A stretch of DNA of 64,000 nt, from positions 17,657,106-17,721,105 of the forward strand of contig JAUJPP010000005.1 in assembly GCA_030562195.1 (NCBI GenBank), given 5' to 3'. The notes below the pieces were generated by a model. The model had not been told where the DNA came from and did not search any database. It saw nothing but the letters and a program-made list of their open reading frames with translations. The position numbers and the translations under genes are program-made. Below are positions 34,609 to 47,900 of this stretch, piece after piece. Position 1 is the first letter of the stretch, and each line of letters opens with the position of its first letter. The stretch comes from Nipponacmea schrenckii (lineage: Eukaryota > Mollusca > Gastropoda > Lottiidae).

Positions 34609-37600
34609 TAACTCATGAATCCAATTAATTTAGTTTTTTTTTATTTGAAATTCCAAAATTTTTTTTCTTCCCAAGTGCTGGAGGTTGAACTACCCATTCC
34701 TTTGTTGATCAAATTGGAGTTTAAACCTGTTTCTATCAAATTGTATATTGTATATTTCCTTTATGTATATTGTATATATTTGAATTGTATTGAAATGATT
34801 TACAGAATTCAAATTTTCTATCAAATTGTTATAAAACATTTTTATAAAATCATTCAAATCTGATTTTATTTAAGCAAAATATGAGAAGAATTTCGTAATG
34901 ATTAAAAAAAGTTTTTGACTTATTGAATAATAGAAGTTTTGAACATGATATTTTTGAATTAAGAAAATTTTTTTTTGCCTTTTAACTCCAAAGAAATTGT
35001 ACAGTTTCTTTAAAGATTTATAGATAAGTGAATATCTGTACAGTATTTCTGTAAAATATATTGTATATATGTAAATAATAAAATAACAAGAAATAACATA
35101 ACTGATCAAATGACATTACTCTAAAATGAACAAAAAATTCAAATAAGTTATAACGAAACCTTTAGTTTGATTTTTCATGTAAGTTCATAAAACATTGGCA
35201 AAAATTTAACTTACGATACATCGAAATTTTGATTGTTGGAATATATTTATTAATTTTATTTAATCTTGTAAGATCCCACATAGATGATTTCTAATTTACT
35301 TAAAGGGACAGTTTCACCTTTAGTTTGACCAATCATACAATTCTTGTACAATTTATTACTGTTATATCAATAAAAATGTGTTCACAGTTCACTGTTGAAA
35401 AAAATCAAATCAAATGAGTCTAGAATTATTCATGTTTGATAAATTCATAACTCATCATTTCCTGAAATTGTATGATATATCTAGAAAGACAGAAATAGAA
35501 TGTTCAGTTCCTAGTTTGAGGTATTTTTGATTAAATTATACAGTTCTAGTAGTTCTGAAGACTATTTACATATATTCAAGACTTGTATCAACCATCCAAC
35601 AGAGAATAGAAATATCTCAAACTTTTTTCACACTAGTTACTGCTCTACTGGCAGCAGAATTACATGGTATATTCCTGTAGAACATCAAATGAATATAGAC
35701 ATAAATACATTGTTATGCTTTATCATATAATTAGGTATTCTTCAGTATTTATTTTGAGAAACCTTATGGTGAATTTCGATTCTGAGTAGGCCTTTAACCT
35801 AAGTTTCGATAATTTACAATTTTTACAAAAAAATGTGGAAACCACATTGGGGATTTAAAGAGATAAGAAAACTTGAGCATATTTGAAATGGAAAGAAATA
35901 AATGGAGTTTTAAGTCCTACTTTTTTTTGCACATTATGGGCTAATGAAGATCACCAACGCAATGCAGTGTGCTATGAGGGAACTTTTGTCAGGACAGCGA
36001 CATTAGCCTGCTCTTTTTTATTTCCAACTGTCAAGGAATCTTTAACGTGCACAGCCTGTAGCACACAGGGCCTCGGTGTATTGTTCCACCCACAGGACTA
36101 AACGCTTTTCCATGTGAGTCCCTCCGACATCACTGACAAGGGGAAACCGGGCTGAAAAATTCAAAGGCTAATCTCGATTGAACCCAGGGCCCTCAGGTTA
36201 GCGGGCAAGTGTCTAATCCACTGAGCCACTACGGCTCCCTGAGCATATTTGAAATTGACTAGCAGATTTAATAGCCTGAATAACCCAGCCAAATATACAG
36301 CAGTACAAACATGATATTGTTTTGTTTTATGATTTATGCCAAACTTTTTTTGTACATATTCCTCTTTATTTTGTAAATATTGTACATTTAAAGTTACAGT
36401 TTGTACATCGGAGTGAAATATTTTTCTGTACATCATGAAATATTCTTGAACTCTACCCACATTTCATTGTTATGTAATTTAGCATTTTTACTGGGCCTAA
36501 CAACTTTTAAAAAAGTTTATCTGAAAACCTGTTTGTGTGCAAATAAATAATAATACACAATGGTAGTTTCAGGTATCTACCAGTGACTAACAGTGTTATT
36601 TTTATGAAAATTTCTGATTATTACTTGACTGAAATAAATCTATACTCTATAATATTATCTTGTCAGAACTTTAAATTTAACTGACTAGAAAAGAAATATA
36701 TAGAATATAAAACTCATCTTTGTATATCTGGTTGGATTTTTAAAGTTTCAGAACATGGTATTATATTTAATATTTATTTATTTGTTGCATAATTATATCA
36801 TATTAACCCTTTTTGCACTATTTTCTAGATTTTATTATTATTCAATATACATGTATTTCCCTATTTAACCAAGTGCAATAATGAAATGAGTGTAAAGTTT
36901 TATGTGAGTGGATTTCTCTTAAAGAGACAGTATGCAAAATATGAAAAGCTGAAAATTTTTTGAACTAAGCTATCTATGAATCAATTTTGTCAAAATGAAT
37001 TTGGTTAAATGTAATGCAGCTTAAATTAGTTTTGGTCTCCTAAGGAGTTGATGATTTTAGTTGAAAACTTTAGTTTAGTATTTGTGAATTTGAGCAAAAC
37101 AATTTTTCGACCTAAGGATAAATAGTATTGAACCTTAAAAAGAATATCAGTGTAACAAACCTACATCTACTTTAATAACAATGTTATTTCCTAAACAAAA
37201 TACAAAAACTAAAACAAATATTACTTATAAAGATTACACATGAGATATTTTCAGCCGATTATTTATGGCAGCTTCTGATTGTGCTTGTCTGCCGAATATT
37301 TTGTCAGATTTTTATTTCTTAAACCAATCTGACTTGATAGCCTATTGATAATATATGTGACATTGATTTTGGTTGTTGTTATCAGCAAATTTTTTTCAAG
37401 GGGTAATTATTCGCTAAGTTTGAACCTTCGTCGCCCTTTGATCATTTGAAAAAATGAGCTTGGGCTTGTCTGCCTCTGGCAATTGCAAATTCAAGGGCGT
37501 AGAATATTCACTTTTACACCTGTTTACTGTAACATCTGTTTACTGTAACATCTGTTTACTGCAACATCTGTTTACTGTAACACCTGTTTATTTAAAGGTC

Positions 37601-38950
37601 TGTTTACTGTAACACCTGTTTATTTAAAGGTCTGTTTATAAAATGTGATTTATAACTTAAAGTAAGTACGGTAACTGATTCTGTATTTTATGTCTATTCT
37701 TGTCAGCATCTGTGATAAAATTACGTATTTTGGCACCTTTTTTTTATATAAATTACTATGTTACCGTAAATAGCCGTCTACCCATTTTGTTCATGTTACC
37801 TCATTTTGGTATTGCGGATTGTTGAATATTGAATAAATTTTGTCCCACATATTTTTTACACATTTTAGGGATTTTGGTTCACATGTACATAGATACACCT
37901 TCCCAAAAAAATTTACATTTCATTTTGAAAATGATCACATTATTTTTAATTTTTTGGCTAAATAAATGAGGTGTGGAAGGTACCCATTTCTATTTATTTT
38001 GTAAAGAGAAGGTATTGGACCTTTTCTTGGTTGTTCTATAGGAGCTTGCTTTACAGAATGCACAAATAGAAGGTTTAAAAGGAAAATCTAGGCATTTTTT
38101 CAGAGATAATAATTATCATAATTAATATGATTATTTAGTTTTGTGTTTGAGAAATTTGTTCATGAAAGACTGGTAACAGTAGCCTACAGCAAAATTATTT
38201 GTGAACATCAACTTTGTCAGAAGTATAGAGTTTTCTCAATTTAAATTTCTACACTTGTACCACAAAGTCTTTTCTTAAGATTAATTGTGGTATGATTTAA
38301 AACAGCAACAGTTCATTGTTAAATGTAGGTAGAGTTAATAGTTATTTGAAGCTGCATTATTTAATACTATAATTACCTTTAAATAAAGTGGACAACCTCA
38401 GTATTTGAGTCTGACTTGTAGGCTATTTACACAAATATATGACTGGACCTAAAATTAACCTTTTTTGTGGCTGGAAATTCTGTCTGTATTTGTAATCCTA
38501 TATTTCAGTTTTTATTTTTAGACTAACGATATTTTTTTCACAATTAAATTAAGTAAACTACATTAATTGCAGTGCATTATAGGCTAGAAATATTAAAACA
38601 GATCCTGAAACATGTTAATGTTAAGCCTACTCCAAGTAAGCTCTGTTTCAGGTTCTGTCTTAACATTTCAGTGCTAATTGATCATTGTCAATATACAAAA
38701 TTATTATTAAATAAATATTTGTTATAGAGTGAAAGTGAGTGTGATGTTTAATAAATATCTTTTCATTTGAAATCATTACATTGTTGTCTGAACAGAAGCT
38801 TATGCATATAAACAAAATTAATACATTTTTATGGTCTGTAGCTTTATATAGATCGATAGAGTTACTTCCCCTTGACGTCGGGTAGGCTACCTGCCGGAAG
38901 CAGCAGAGAAAATATATCAATTTGAAATTGAAAAAAATGGTGCAGGACCC
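34609..38950. other. CACNA2D 3' UTR and intergenic region
   Basis: The proximal part (34609 to about 35100) is probably 3' UTR, with a candidate AATAAA at 35077. Apart from a SINE at 35888-36240 and a 16-bp tandem (CTGTTTACTGTAACAT) at about 37517-37640, I see no gene. The CCNB1IP1 promoter should lie just before 38951, but no core element is clear. Confidence 0.6.
35888..36240 (-). repeat. tRNA-derived SINE (family B), minus strand, full-length-looking
   Basis: Read on the minus strand it starts AGGGAGCCGTAGTGGCTCAG, with an A-box-like TGGCTCAGTGGATTAG and a B-box GGGTTCAATCGAGA, a recognisable tRNA-like head. The tail ends CCATAATGTGCAAAAAAAAG at about 35920-35930. Best copy of the family in this window. 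Confidence 0.78.
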
Positions 38951-41900
38951 ATGAAAGAAATGGATTCCCTTATTTGTAATTTCCCAAAGTGTAGAAAAGA
39001 GCTGGATACCTTTGCATGGGTAAGTTGAAAACTGGCCAGTATTGGCCTGAGTAGCCACATCACTGCCATCATCAGAGCTCCTAGCTAGTCCAGGGTCTCA
39101 ACCAAGAGGGGGAGGGGAGGGCTTTGAAAGAGAACCTTGTGCTTGGTGTTCTTGAATTTTTTTTTTTTCATTGTAGGTTACGTCTTGCTCACGTATCCTA
39201 TATAGAAGTTGAATAGTTAAGTCTGAGCGACTTTATCTCCTAATCGTAAGAAGTGGTTTAAGTCTACCACTTCAGTACCGGTACTAGCCTAATAAACAAT
39301 AGGCCTATAGGCTAAGCCTTGACTACTAATTCACACTACCAATCACTTTCATCAATTTCTGCTTTAAAAGAATATATATGTTCATCAATTAGACTTAGCC
39401 TACCACTCAGATGATATGACTTAGAATAGAATCTACCAAATGATATGACTTAGAATAGAATCTAGATCGTTGCAAAAGGTGTTTTAAAATTCTTTAGTAA
39501 ATGCGTTATTATGTAGGCCTACCGGTCGGGTGTTTTTGAACACATATATTATTTTAGTATTGCTTTAGAAATGCTTTATTTTTATACGCCCACATTATAA
39601 TGTGGTCGTATATTGTCGTAACCCCTGTCCGTCGGTCCGACCGTCCACAATTGTATTTGAATGAAACTTGCTGTGATCATTTATATTGATGAGATCTCGG
39701 ACAAGTTCGAAATTAGCGATTTTTCGATGAACGGTTTTTCAGTAATTGCACTTGATTTAGTCAAAACGCGTCAAAATTAGCTTGTGAAAGCGATAGAGAC
39801 AACAGTATTCAGTGGATTTGAATGAAACTTGCTGTGATTATTTATATTGATGAGATCTTCGACAAATTCGAAATAGGCGATTTTTCAATGAACGGTTTTT
39901 GAGTTATTGCCCTTGAATTAGTCAAAAGGCGTCAAAACAGACTTGTGAACACCACAGAAACAACAGTTTTCATCTGATTTGAATGAAATTTGGTGTGATC
40001 ATTGAAGTTGATGATATCTTGGTGATGTACGAAATTGACGATTTTTTGATCAACTGTTTGTCATTGCACAAACACTGCGAAATTGGCTTGTGATTGCGAT
40101 AGATAATACAGTTTTCATCTAATTTGAATGAAATTTGATGTGATCATTTTTATTGTTGAGAGCTTGAACAAGTTCAATATTTACTACTTTTCGATGAACT
40201 ATTTTTGAGTTATTTCCTTAGTCCAAACTCAGGAAAATTAGGTAGTAAATACAATAGAGACTAGGTTTCATCTGATTAGAATCAAATTTGGTGTAAACAT
40301 TTATATTGTAGGCTAGTAAAGATAGGGTTGGGGGTGGGACAAATTGATAGAAATTGTTTCTCTGCTGGAATCAATCAAATATACCACCAATAGCTACAAT
40401 ACAAAAGTTTACCAAAATCGGCTCGTGCATAAGGTCAGAACTGGGGGTTAAAGGTCACGGGCCCTATTGTTTCCAATTCTGTACGTTTATGACTTGCATA
40501 GCCGTGTTTGGTATGTAACCCAATGTTTTAAGGTGTGTAGAATTCAAATTTGACGTCCATTTGGACATAGACTGATCGTAACGTCCTTTACGACATGGCG
40601 TTACGATATGACGTTAGTGACGTCATTGTTGCTAGAATTGAATTCTACGGCCTTCAAAATGATGATTATTGGCGAAGTAATAAAAACAAAGATATCATAT
40701 TGTGTTCTCATTTAATTGAATGTATGTAATCACTTTAAGTCTCTTCATCATCATCATCATCTTGACTTGAAACGTCATTTGAACAGTTCGTAATCTGGCA
40801 AGGTCCGCATGCTGATGTACAAGACAGCCCATGCTTCTTACAGCTACATCTGTTTGTATCGCATGACGTCTTACAGTTGCAATGGATGATATTTATCAAT
40901 TTTTCTGGAACTGGTGGAGTATCCATAGTATGAGGTATTAAATTGCCATCTAATAACTTCCATCCCCACTGTAATGGATCAATGTTATGGCCAAGCCATT
41001 GCATCAATTGACAGTATACACGATAGCAGTGGTATTCGGCAGCTGCTTCAGTAGGAGGAATCTGGTCTGGCTTGACAAATGATGAGGACGTTGCGATTTT
41101 CCTCGATAAGACAGTATATCGAATGACATTTAAACCTGTGTTCGGTTTATTGTATAATTCCTGGATAGCACGAAGTCCAAGGTTCTTGATTTCTTGTTTT
41201 GACTGACCTCGTTTATTAAAAAGTGCTGCAATATTCTGGAGATTAGGGCTACGTACTAGTTTCTTGAATGCCGCTTTCTTTCCGATACCTGCTATGCGAG
41301 AAACGGTGTCGCAGCCGGTAAGTGCATGAAGAAATAGTAACGCACAGCTGACATTTTCGCCGAGACATGCTTTCATGGCCTTTATATCATAAATCAAGTG
41401 TTCAGCCTTCTTCAGTCTTTTGTCTGACCGGAACAAAATTCTTTTATCGCGGAGGTCGCAAAAATGTAACAACAACAGTAACAAATCGGTATCTTCACCG
41501 ATCAATGATGTGGATCTCGATTTGGCTGACTCAACAGTTTTTCGTACAAGGGTCACGTCAGCGTCGCCTTCCACTTGAGTAATATCTGTACTGTCGATTC
41601 TGTCGGTAAGTAATTTTACCAGCTGATCTTTATTCTTGAAATTCGAAATAACGGACTCTTTCTTCCCATGAAAGACGGTTTGTGGCTCTATCTTTACTTG
41701 AGGACTCTGGTTAGGATTTCGCCGTTCATGGGTACACCCTTTCGTAGAAGCATCACCATATCCATCGAAGACAACTGTTGGTCTGAAGAACTTGCCACAT
41801 AGCTTGGCATACTTATCAGCGATCTCTCCGTACGTGTTTCCGGATTGCCACTTTGTTCTATACAAAAGTGAGCCGCCGTCTATAACATAGTGGTCAGTTT

Positions 41901-44900
41901 TATCATCCGGTACATTACTCGAAAAACCACAGTATTCCATTATAGCCTGTGCTAGCGGTGGTTTATCTGCTTCTAGTGGCATGTTAGGTCCACAGAATAG
42001 TGCAGGTGGATAGGGACTGAGTTCATAAGTCAGCATTTCATTCAGGACTACTGTTTCGTCGGAACTTGCAATTATGATCATTCTTTGGAATAATACAGCT
42101 GGATCAATGGAACGATCACGGTCCACTTTGACTGAAGACATTGATTTCATCGTCACTGCTTTGTCTTTTCGGCTGAAGGAATAATTAAAAACCATGCAGC
42201 TTGACATCTTGGTCAGAATATTCTGTCCTACTGCTTCGAACCTGTCAACATTTATATTTTCCGTAGCTTGGACCCCAGTCACAATGTTTCGCAGGACGCT
42301 ACTGTCAGCGAACGGTTTAAATTGCTGTACGTAATTCAGTAAGCGCTGGAAATCGATCCGATCCCGAGCCATTCTTGTCTCTGATAAATCTCTATGTTGG
42401 TCGCTAGAAATGTACTGCAGACTTGTCAGTTCCTGCATGGCAATGTTAAACTCGGCCATGATCGGGGCAGATAGAGTCCATATAGTTCGGAGCTGTTCAG
42501 AAAGGCCACTACCGCGAGTTAGACCACCTCTACCTTTCAGCGACCTCATAAATATCTGCTCTATTGATAGGTCCATACTAAGGCCAGCCCAAAACTTTTC
42601 TGTCCGTCTAGAAACAAATCCGCCCTCCAGGAACGACTGCAATACTTCAGGATGAGAATTACTCAAACTGGACATGGTCTGGTAGTATAATGACGCTGAT
42701 TTCACGTAGTTGAAGTGTCCGGCTGCAGCCAATACGGGTAGACATTTCTTCACTGACGACAGATGAAGCAGCCAGTTACCCGTTCTTTCTGCTCTGACTA
42801 AGTCACGTGCGGTCTGTAATAAGTTCGTATACTTAACCCATATGGCTCCTGTCCTAGAAGATTCAATGACCTGCTGTTTCCATGTCGAGACGTATGAAGA
42901 TACTTCTGTTATAACTTCTTTCAATATCTGATCATGTACCCCGATGTTTCCGCTGATCAATTTTCCGTACAATTCTTCCAGCGTACTCAAATATTTGACG
43001 AATTGTTGATTTACCATAAGAGGTTCGAATAGTTCATTAATCATTACTTGCGCAAGTAGTTGGTGCGCTCGAAACGCTCTGTAGATAGACTTGCCATTGA
43101 GAAGGTGTGGTATCACATTTTGGGCGTAAATTTCTTCGAACATTGACTCTATTCCGAGGCCAGTCATTATGTCTCCAACTGCGCCGATATAATTCATGAA
43201 CAAATGAAATCCACCAAGCATAACTAAAACTTTCTTCACTGGGTCCGTATCTGGCAAACATGCAACCATTTCCGAACACTTCCAATATAGTGGTTGGTCG
43301 AATGTAACGATCGGTTGAATTTTGTACACTCTGGCCATTTGTGAAATATATGAGAGAGCAGAGTAAAGACAGGTTTCATCAGTCGATGGCAGGTCAATCA
43401 TAGGCAGGAAATAGTAAGATGATTTACCGGGATGTTGTTCACTGCAATAAGATTTAAGCATCATACCTGACCAACTGGGAGTCATGGTTTCGAACTTTGG
43501 TGCAAATTCCCACAATATGTCTAGATTTATACTCAAATCCAAAGTGGAGTCTAAATGATCTAGCCCGCGGAATCGATGGTCGTTGAGAATTCTTCTCGCG
43601 GCGTTGTATTCTTTTATCTCAATTTTTGCTGCATTTGAGACAGTTTGGAGTTCAGACATATTCTCTCTGGGTACTACGTTGCTATTGATATTTCCGGGAG
43701 TCAAAGCCGCCATAATTGCTAGCCCATGGAAAGTGCCCTTTCCGTCTACTGTTCGTGTGTTGTGATCTGCGTTGTCCGCTACAAACATCACCGTGGTGGA
43801 TTCATTGACCTGTCCAAGAGGATTCACCATATTGATCGCTGCGGCATTCTTTTCAAAACGCATCACTTCACTATAGGAAGCACATAGTCCAAGCGAGTGG
43901 AGTTGATCGATGAGGAAACGGGAGCGGAAAATACTGTGCAACTGAATACTAAGTGCCAAAATCATCGGTGCTGTAAGACTTCTAGGTCGGGCATTCTGTA
44001 CTATCGCTTGCCCTATCATTGCGATCTTCAATTCTCTTCCTGTTCCAACAAAAATTAGATTGAGTAATTTCCGTAGTGTGGCGGGAACGAAATCCAGACA
44101 GCTTTCTTTTTTCAGTTGATTTACACTAGGGTATTCTTTCCTTGCTTCCGCATCACATTCCATGTTTTTCACATCGGTCATGATAAGCTTTGCCGCCGTT
44201 TCAACTATTAGTAACTTTTCGCTTTCAAGATCAGTTGATTGCTTCTCAGTTTTCCTGAACATCTTCAGAATAGATTCGACGCTTTCCGTCAAGCATACAA
44301 CTGTCTCGTGTCCCTCTCGCTCTACAAAGACTACACTGTCGCCATATTTTTCACGTAATTTTGTTTTTATGTATTTTCGGGAGTATGGTTCCTCGTTGAC
44401 ATTCGTGTGTTCCGTCATCTGTTTTCTTATTTCATTTACGGACATGTACTGGTCGTTGACACTCTTTAGCTCGAGGTCTACACAAACTTTATTGAATGCC
44501 TCCTCTCGGGAAGACTGGACAGGGCGACCTGTTGTATTCGATAATTCGTCGGTTAGATTTTGAAGACTACGGCCACATCTAAATCTGCTGTCACAATCAT
44601 GGTGATATACACAATCAAATGCATGAAAATCACGCGAGAAGTAATTTAGCCGTCCAAGAATTTCCATGGCCCACTCGTCAGAACGAGTTTTGCATATATT
44701 ATCAATTGTACTTACAAATGTGTCCGTTTTCACACTGCTGGCTTTAACACCGAAGGTCCTTGGGTCAATCGTCACTCCACAATATAAGCAGTCCTCCTGA
44801 CTCTTAAATTTATTTCCTCTGGTCTTCTTCGACACGGATGGAAACAGCTTTGTTTCAGACTTCCTCTTTTGCAATATGATTTTAACATTTGTGTAGCGCT

Positions 44901-47900
44901 CGCGACATCGTTTATGAACAGAAGTGCCCACAATGATACTCAAAATATTTGAATTTAACTCTTCGCGATTCTTTGCCGACATCTGCACTCCAGCGACACC
45001 CTTTTCTCCCAATACCACACGCGGGCCACGACCATCGTCCATGCACAGCACACATTCACCACTTGCATCAATATCCATCGTAAACACCGACGTTAAGTTC
45101 GTAAAAATAACATGAAAGTGCTGAAAATAGTTTAGAATTTAGCAGTTTAAAGGGAAGTGACGTCGCCAACGACTATGACGTCATGTCCGTAAATGACGTT
45201 AAGATCACTCTATGTTAAAATGGGCGTCAAATTTGGATTCTACACACCCTAAAACATTGGGTTACATACCAAACACGGCTATGCAGGTCATAAACGTACA
45301 GAATTGGAAACACAATCCCTTTTAATAGGGCCCGTGACCTTTAACCCCCAGTTCTGACCTTATGCACGAGCCGATTTTGGTAAACTTTTGTATTTTAGCT
45401 ATTCGTGGTATATGTGATTGATTCCAGCAGAGAAACAATTTCTATCAATTTGTCCCTCCCCCACCATTAGTGCGGAGCTAAATTTACTAGCCTATTGATG
45501 AGAACTTGGATAAGACCTAAATAATGTGTGAGTTTCTGCCCGTGTTAAAACATAAAATATATTTTAAAGTGGGCGTATCTTGCTAGACAACCGCTTGTTT
45601 TAAATGGTGCGGTTTTGTTAGCCTATATCCTTAACCATACTTAGACATATTTTGTGACGATGACGGTTCAGAACAGTTTAGTAAGGCTATGAAATGTCCA
45701 GCTTGTAAGTATTCATCCATGCATTCTATTTAGATAATCCTATGTACCCAAATATAAACCATATCGAATGGCCCATTACAACAGTAAGTAGCAGAACGCA
45801 AATCTGTCCTCACCATGTCCAGATCCGTAGGCCGTTAGCCTCTTCTATTGCCTATTCAGTCATATCTTGGACACCAATTAACACCTGCAAGATGATATTT
45901 AAGATGACATTTTTGTTCTTTTTAAAAGGTGATACAGTTGTTTCTGGTAGATTTGATATCATAAGAGTAGATTTAAAACCATCAGAACAATATAAATCGG
46001 TAAGTCGCCGATTCATATAGGTCAAAGTCATGTCCAAATGCACAAATGTGGCAAGGTCCTGTATAAACATTCAGCAAATAGTCACAAGTATGATATATAC
46101 AAACATAAATGCAAACAAAAACATGTAAAGTTCAAAACGTAGTTTTCATATCTCATTGGATCATTACGACGAAAGAGAAAAAAATCATATTTCGGATACT
46201 CTTCCATTCTTCATTAATTTCAGATGGTGTTAGCGGGTTTGAAACCTGATATTGTGATGGAAATCTGTACAAGATCTCTGTCTTTCTGGACATATCAAGT
46301 AGGTTAACACAGGAGAGTTATCTTCTATGGTAAAAAAAAGCTGAGATAGTCTCAAGGCGACATGGGTTATTTTTTTTTTTTTTTTGAGAGATTGTGCATT
46401 AAGGAATACATAAACTTTACTCTCGGATAGATCATTGTCACTGGAATATCTGTGTTTATTTTATCTTAGACAATTTTAAAGGTTGGACACCGGATTGCCC
46501 GTCTCAAATGTTGTCATAGCCACAGGTATTAAAAAAACACATTGCTATGAGAACAAGATTCATCACACAACAAAGTCCGAAACTTGTTGACTCTATTCCC
46601 AGTCTCTGATAGCTATTAGAGCCTGGTAATAGAAAGAGTTTCGGACTACACACAACCGAACTGTTCCAATGAACTTCCCAAAATTGTGAAAATAAACAAC
46701 ATGTCATCTTTTGACTTCAAATGCATGGTAAAGAGGATGAAATTGCTCCGCCAAACCATAATTTTAAACTAGCCTACAAGATGTAGACCTTATATTGAAA
46801 ATTAAAAGGAATTTTTGAAAAATTTTGCGTTCATGACAGGATTCAACATTTCTTTTGTGGTTAAACAATTTTCTACCAGGCTTTAAAAAAATTTTCATTA
46901 ACTTTTAGTCCTTTTCAGACCCAACATGAGAAGTCGTATCAAGAATATGTGGCCAATAAAGCTAAAGAAAGAGCCGTACAGTTAGAGAACTATTATGAAC
47001 AGATAGTTACTAGAACGCATTCAGAGCTCAATAGTAAGTATATCACAGAAGAATTTCTGCACCTAATGTGTATTTTGTAAGCTACATATTGAGAAATAAC
47101 TGCATGTGCAACAACACGTGTATTTCTTCTGTCTTAGTATGTGTATCAGGAGCACTGACAGCATCAATGTGAACCATTCCAATTTCCAATCAGATGTCTT
47201 TGGTTCTTGCATTTTCACAAAAAAACTAAGTCTTTGAAGACGTCACTAATGGCGAAGCTTGTATCATCTCGAAGTAAGGAATTACATTACACCACATAGC
47301 TCAACCGGTTTTCGCAAACGCAAACAAGACACAAAAATATCTTGTAAGATAAATATCCTAAATTTGGTTTCAGGTTTAAAATCACAGATAGCATGTAAGT
47401 TAATTTTACTGTTATAAAAACGACATTCAGTGCATGATCTTTATTTGTAAAGTCACACATTTTCTTTAGGATGGTAGATTCAAAGAAAAGAATTGGATCA
47501 AAATTGCCCTAGTGCCCTAACGATTTTAAAATTTTATTGGAAATATAGTGGTATTTTCACGACGAATTCTAAATTTGTATATGTGGTATTTCCAGCGGCA
47601 AAAAAGGAACTTGAAGCAGCAAAGAAGAAATATAACGAAGCTTCGGAGAAATTGATGGAAAAAAGTCGCCAAAACCAAAAGCTACAGGTTTGAACTGCGA
47701 CCACTAAGTGCACATTGTTAGAAAGAACTCAAACACTGACTAAGAATGAGTTTCCATATCTTTTTACCGTTAACCTCTTGATGTATTAATATCTTAATTT
47801 TACCGATAGACGCCCCTTCAGAGGATTTTAGAACAGAAACAGCAATTTCAAAGTAGAACAGGTACCGGTAAGATCATGTGTGTGTGGGGAGGGGGGGGGG

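Larger units (their letters stand above)
40309..45494 (-). mobile_element. Academ-like (AcademX-type) autonomous DNA transposon, 5186 bp, apparently intact
   Basis: Terminal inverted repeats occupy about 40309-40626 and 45158-45494. They are roughly 320 bp long, strongly similar with small indels, and end TAGGCTAGTAAA...TTTACTAGCCTA. One long ORF lies between them on the minus strand. The element sits inside an older dispersed repeat whose other copies read TTTATATTGATGAGA at this point, so the empty site can be inferred. The flanks then show a 3-bp duplication, TTG (40306-40308 and 45495-45497). A 5-bp TATTG duplication is possible if the termini are asymmetric. A 3-4 bp duplication with an XPG-like nuclease plus Cys-rich motif fits the Academ superfamily as I recall it. 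The superfamily name is inference; the element itself is seen directly. Confidence 0.88.

Noticed and set aside
38660..39058. 132-codon minus-strand ORF
   Set aside because: Overlaps CCNB1IP1 exon 1 antisense and has no recognisable motif.
41367..44563. Short ORFs on either strand inside the transposase gene
   Set aside because: Frame shadows of the long minus-strand ORF, without own motifs.
45079..45087. Upstream extension of the transposase ORF to 45087
   Set aside because: The codon at 45087 is GTG; the first ATG is at 45078, so the shorter start is preferred in a eukaryote.
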